Source of the DNA: an uncultured Clostridia bacterium
GTDB lineage: Bacteria > Bacillota > Clostridia > Oscillospirales > UBA644
DNA length: 37,855 nt
Direction of reading: 5' to 3'
NCBI GenBank assembly: GCA_944386295.1
Contig: CALXAO010000122.1
Location: forward strand, 1 to 37,855
Every line of letters begins with the position of its first letter. Position 1 is the stretch's first letter. The position numbers and the translations under genes are program-made. Below, in pieces: positions 35,834 to 37,855 of the stretch. The notes beneath the pieces were generated by a model. That model worked only from the letters and a program-made list of their open reading frames with translations. It was not told the DNA's origin and did no database searches.

Positions 35834-35861
35834 TTGAAAACAGCTTGTCCTATCGTATACT
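35834..35861 (+). promoter_or_regulatory. Orphan promoter-like sequence at the island edge
   Basis: TTGAAA (35834-35839), 16 bases, TATACT (35856-35861), reading toward the 3' end of cotJC on the opposite strand. No plus-strand gene follows, so it may be left over from a gene removed at the junction, or be chance. Confidence 0.4.
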
Positions 35862-35876
35862 TTAATTTTGTTGTAC

Positions 35877-36299
35877 TTACAAGGTCGTGCCCTCGGCTGC
35901 AAGGTCCTCATTTAAGTCTGCAAAAAGGTCTCCTTTGCTGTTAAGCGTTGCCGCAGTGAAGGGCATGCCGGAAGCATCCTGCAGGTAAATTCCAGCGGTG
36001 TGCTCTACAAAATAATCAGAAAAGCCTTCGGCCAACGCTTGTTCCGGTGTCATGTTCCGGGTTAGTTGATATACAATAGTTCCGATCATTTCTAGATGGG
36101 CCAGTTCTTCTGTTCCGATGTCGGTTAGTGTGGCTTTTAGCTCTTCATACGGCATAGAAAAGCGCTGCGATAGGTAACGCATGGCTGCACCAGCTTCTCC
36201 GGAGGGGCCGCCATATTGGCTAATAATAAATTTTGCCATTTTGGGGTTTGTGTTCTTGATTTTAATAGGGTATTGGAGTTTTTTTTCGTATACAAACAT
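35877..36299 (-). CDS. cotJC: CotJC, manganese-catalase-like spore coat protein, C-terminally truncated
   Basis: Spore coat protein with a manganese-catalase fold. The start MFVYEKKLQYPIKIKNTNPKMAKFIISQYGGPSGEAGAAMRYLSQRFSMP is typical, and metal ligands Glu35 and Glu65/His68 (in GTEELAHLEM) are present. The usual protein is about 190 residues and continues ...DLxEDxAAEQKARxTYExIL. Here it reads DLNEDLAAE and then GTTL-stop, giving 140 residues and losing the last helices and the final His ligand. The lost part coincides with the junction to the CRISPR island. It may be a pseudogene or a shortened coat protein. Confidence 0.85.
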   Translation of the reverse strand: MFVYEKKLQYPIKIKNTNPKMAKFIISQYGGPSGEAGAAMRYLSQRFSMPYEELKATLTDIGTEELAHLEMIGTIVYQLTRNMTPEQALAEGFSDYFVEHTAGIYLQDASGMPFTAATLNSKGDLFADLNEDLAAEGTTL

Positions 36300-36314
36300 T
36301 GTTTTTTTCCTTTC

Positions 36315-36560
36315 TCAGCAGTCCCAGGGCCAAGGGTTCCGGACCCAGTTCCAGGTGTCGCTGTTGTCCGGGCTGCTGTGAGTAAGCATTCCGTATTTTT
36401 GACTGTATTCTGCCTGTAGTTGTACTGCAGTGTCCCGGTAGGTCCGAAATGCATTCAGTGCCTGCCGGTCTTCCGGATGTGTGTCCAGATAGAGGGCAAT
36501 TTCATGGGCAGCAAATTGCTGCTGGGAAATTTTTTTCAAAAGAAGTTCGCGTTCGTTCAT
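36315..36560 (-). CDS. cotJB: CotJB spore coat protein
   Basis: An 81-residue CotJB-family protein. It has LLKKISQQQFAAHEIALYLDTHPEDRQAL near the N-terminus and the aromatic end DTWNWVRNPWPWD, which is highly characteristic. Its start overlaps the cotJA stop as ATGA; cotJC follows 15 bases downstream. Part of the cotJABC operon of the inner coat. Confidence 0.93.
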   Translation of the reverse strand: MNERELLLKKISQQQFAAHEIALYLDTHPEDRQALNAFRTYRDTAVQLQAEYSQKYGMLTHSSPDNSDTWNWVRNPWPWDC

Positions 36561-36838
36561 CTTCCGTTCCCTCTCTTTCCCAAAAACGGAAGGTCCAGTT
36601 CCGCAAATAAGGTACCTGCTTCCAATGCTTTTTCCGGCGCATAAAGTTCCCGGAACGTCTGCATGGGGGCATAAGTCATTGCGAGAGGAAAGGCGTTTAC
36701 CGCAGAAAAATTGCAGTTAGCAGTGTTTTCCGAAATTCGGATTCGGGCGGCCGTTTCCTGCGCGGCGTCGGTCTGTGCAGCTGCAAGATCCGGGGACGCG
36801 CTATATTCTTCATTGTTTGTTAAAAAGTCCTTAAGCAA
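36557..36838 (-). CDS. cotJA: CotJA family spore coat protein
   Basis: A 93-residue protein with the CotJA-like region FPLAMTYAPMQTFRELYAPEKALEAGTLFAELDLPFLG. The N-terminal 45 residues are Ala/Asn/Asp-rich. The start is TTG (36838-36836), supported by AAAGGAA 8 bases upstream; no ATG is available until the middle of the domain. First gene of cotJABC. Confidence 0.85.
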   Translation of the reverse strand: MLKDFLTNNEEYSASPDLAAAQTDAAQETAARIRISENTANCNFSAVNAFPLAMTYAPMQTFRELYAPEKALEAGTLFAELDLPFLGKRGNGR

Positions 36839-36893
36839 TGATAATGTTCCTTTCTTTCGGTGATTCAGGAAAGCTCCTAGGCTCTCCTGTTCC

Positions 36894-36902
36894 TATCCTA
36901 TG
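36894..36902 (-). promoter_or_regulatory. Possible sporulation (sigma-E/K-like) -10 element before cotJA
   Basis: CATAGGATA on the minus strand, about 55 bases before cotJA, fits CATAnnnTA of mother-cell sigma factors. The matching -35 is poor. Confidence 0.3.
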
Positions 36903-36999
36903 CGAAGGAGGAGAAAGTGATAATCCTGTCCTTTTTCCTTTCTCGCCTGTAGAAAAATGCAAAAAACGGCTATTTTAAAAATAAAAAAACGGCGGGCTT

Positions 37000-37758
37000 T
37001 CAGCTGCGCCGCCGATACTCGTAAACTGGGTAGGTATGAGAGAAACGATACCCTAATTTTTGTGCCAGGGCCAGGGATTCCAGATTTTGGGCATCCCAGC
37101 TTGGATACCATCCCCGGTCCAAACAGTCGGAAATCAGTTTGGCACAGCATAGGTACGCCAGTCCCTGTCTCCGAAATGCCGGCAGGGTATCCACTTCAAT
37201 TTCAATGCCGCCCTGATAACTGGAATAGGAAGAGGCTCCTGCTCGGATTTCATCTTGATGCAGCATTACCACACCCAGACCGTATTGACGATAAAACGGG
37301 TATTCCGGATATTGCACCACAAAATCCCGGCACCAGGGAAGCTGTAAGCAGCGCTGGTACAGGTCTTTGTCAATTCTTCGCAGTTCATAGCCATCTGGCA
37401 AGGCTTCCAATGCCTTCCGCAACAGCTTGTGCTGAAAGGCAGTCGGGTCTTTTTGTGTGGCATATCGCACCGTGGGACGGATGTGCGGACCGAAGTCCTG
37501 TTCGATTTGTTTTTCCCAGCCGGGATGCTGCGGAACCAGAATCCGGAATTCTCCGGGAAAAAGTTTCATAGGAATCGGTTGGGGCTTCCCCGCAAAAAAA
37601 CAAAAATCGCCCAAACAGGCCATCGCGCAGGAGGGATGTTCGGCCTGGTCAGCATAAATGTTTCCCATAATTCCTTGAAGGCAGGACCACAGCATGGTTT
37701 CTTCCCATCCTGCAAACAGCGTTGCCGCCGCATTGGGATTGGAACGCAGAAGCTGCAT
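37000..37758 (-). CDS. GNAT-family acetyltransferase (GNAT_acetyltran type)
   Basis: A 252-residue protein in two parts: an N-terminal domain (to about 120) and a GNAT fold with GGIEIEVDTLPAFRRQGLAYLCCAKLISDCLDRGWYPSWDAQNLESLALAQKLGY (about residues 185-240), which holds acetyl-CoA motif A (RRQGLA) and the C-terminal WDAxNxxSxxLAxKLGY typical of this group. AAGGAG is 8 bases before the ATG. Substrate unknown. It has its own consensus promoter. Confidence 0.88.
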   Translation of the reverse strand: MQLLRSNPNAAATLFAGWEETMLWSCLQGIMGNIYADQAEHPSCAMACLGDFCFFAGKPQPIPMKLFPGEFRILVPQHPGWEKQIEQDFGPHIRPTVRYATQKDPTAFQHKLLRKALEALPDGYELRRIDKDLYQRCLQLPWCRDFVVQYPEYPFYRQYGLGVVMLHQDEIRAGASSYSSYQGGIEIEVDTLPAFRRQGLAYLCCAKLISDCLDRGWYPSWDAQNLESLALAQKLGYRFSHTYPVYEYRRRS

Positions 37759-37787
37759 ATTGTTTTCTCCTTAAATGAGTTTTTTTT

Positions 37788-37816
37788 ATTATACCATGAT
37801 TTTTTTTCAATGTCAA
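37788..37816 (-). promoter_or_regulatory. Consensus promoter for the GNAT gene
   Basis: TTGACA (37816-37811), 17 bases, TATAAT (37793-37788) on the minus strand. Confidence 0.88.
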
Positions 37817-37843
37817 TGGCAGCGGGGATTTCCCGCTGCCATT
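37815..37843. terminator. Perfect 12-bp hairpin at the window edge
   Basis: Arms AATGGCAGCGGG (37815-37826) and CCCGCTGCCATT (37832-37843). It probably ends a gene beyond the window; it overlaps the -35 box by two bases. Confidence 0.6.
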
Positions 37844-37855
37844 ATTTATTACAGA

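Noticed and set aside
36893-37150. 85-codon minus-strand frame between cotJA and the GNAT gene
   Set aside because: It overlaps the GNAT gene in another frame and its product is not protein-like.

Overview
The window looks like chromosome from a spore-forming, Gram-positive member of the Clostridia, possibly an Oscillospirales/Ruminococcaceae-type gut organism. That rests on spoIID, spoIIQ and cotJABC homologues, strong Shine-Dalgarno sites, consensus sigma-A promoters and a clostridial FeoA/FeoB arrangement. I could not search a database, so the taxonomy is inference.

Positions 1-13.7 kb are ordinary, well-kept core genome. A long minus-strand series runs citrate synthase, a TPR/leucine-rich-repeat membrane protein, an Mrp-type Fe-S ATPase, FeoA, FeoB, a small Cys-rich FeoB-associated protein and a HAD phosphatase, then the partial SDR reductase at the window edge. 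Next come the sporulation genes spoIID (plus) and spoIIQ (minus), whose 3' ends overlap, then a TcdA-like tRNA-modification enzyme with an SGNH hydrolase, and pyruvate kinase. A perfect 24-bp hairpin separates the SGNH gene from pyk.

Positions 13.7-35.9 kb are an accessory island, visibly richer in A+T. It opens with two decayed insertion sequences lying end to end (ISAs1-like, then IS1182-like) just upstream of the pyk promoter. About 12 kb of mixed intact and broken genes follow: remnants of an XRE regulator and its membrane partner, an ABC-transporter pair, a zinc-ribbon protein, ankyrin and unknown remnants, an IS256 remnant, a broken alpha/beta hydrolase, an intact chloramphenicol-acetyltransferase homologue, a GNAT protein, a frameshifted MFS transporter, an FAD reductase, a nitroreductase and a broken P-loop kinase.

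The island ends in a complete, apparently intact type II-A CRISPR-Cas locus. It comprises a tracrRNA gene on the minus strand, cas9 (1360 codons), cas1, cas2 and csn2 joined by 4-base overlaps, a leader with its own promoter, and an array of 29 repeats (28 standard and one decayed) with 28 spacers. The tracrRNA can be read in full: promoter, anti-repeat, bulge, lower stem, two hairpins and terminator. Two spacers encode the same eight-residue peptide and differ only at synonymous third positions, as if taken from diverged homologues of one mobile-element gene.

Positions 35.9 kb to the end return to core genome: cotJC (C-terminally truncated where the island meets it), cotJB, cotJA and a GNAT acetyltransferase, all on the minus strand. 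The truncated cotJC and the IS pile-up by pyk probably mark the two edges of the acquired or rearranged segment.
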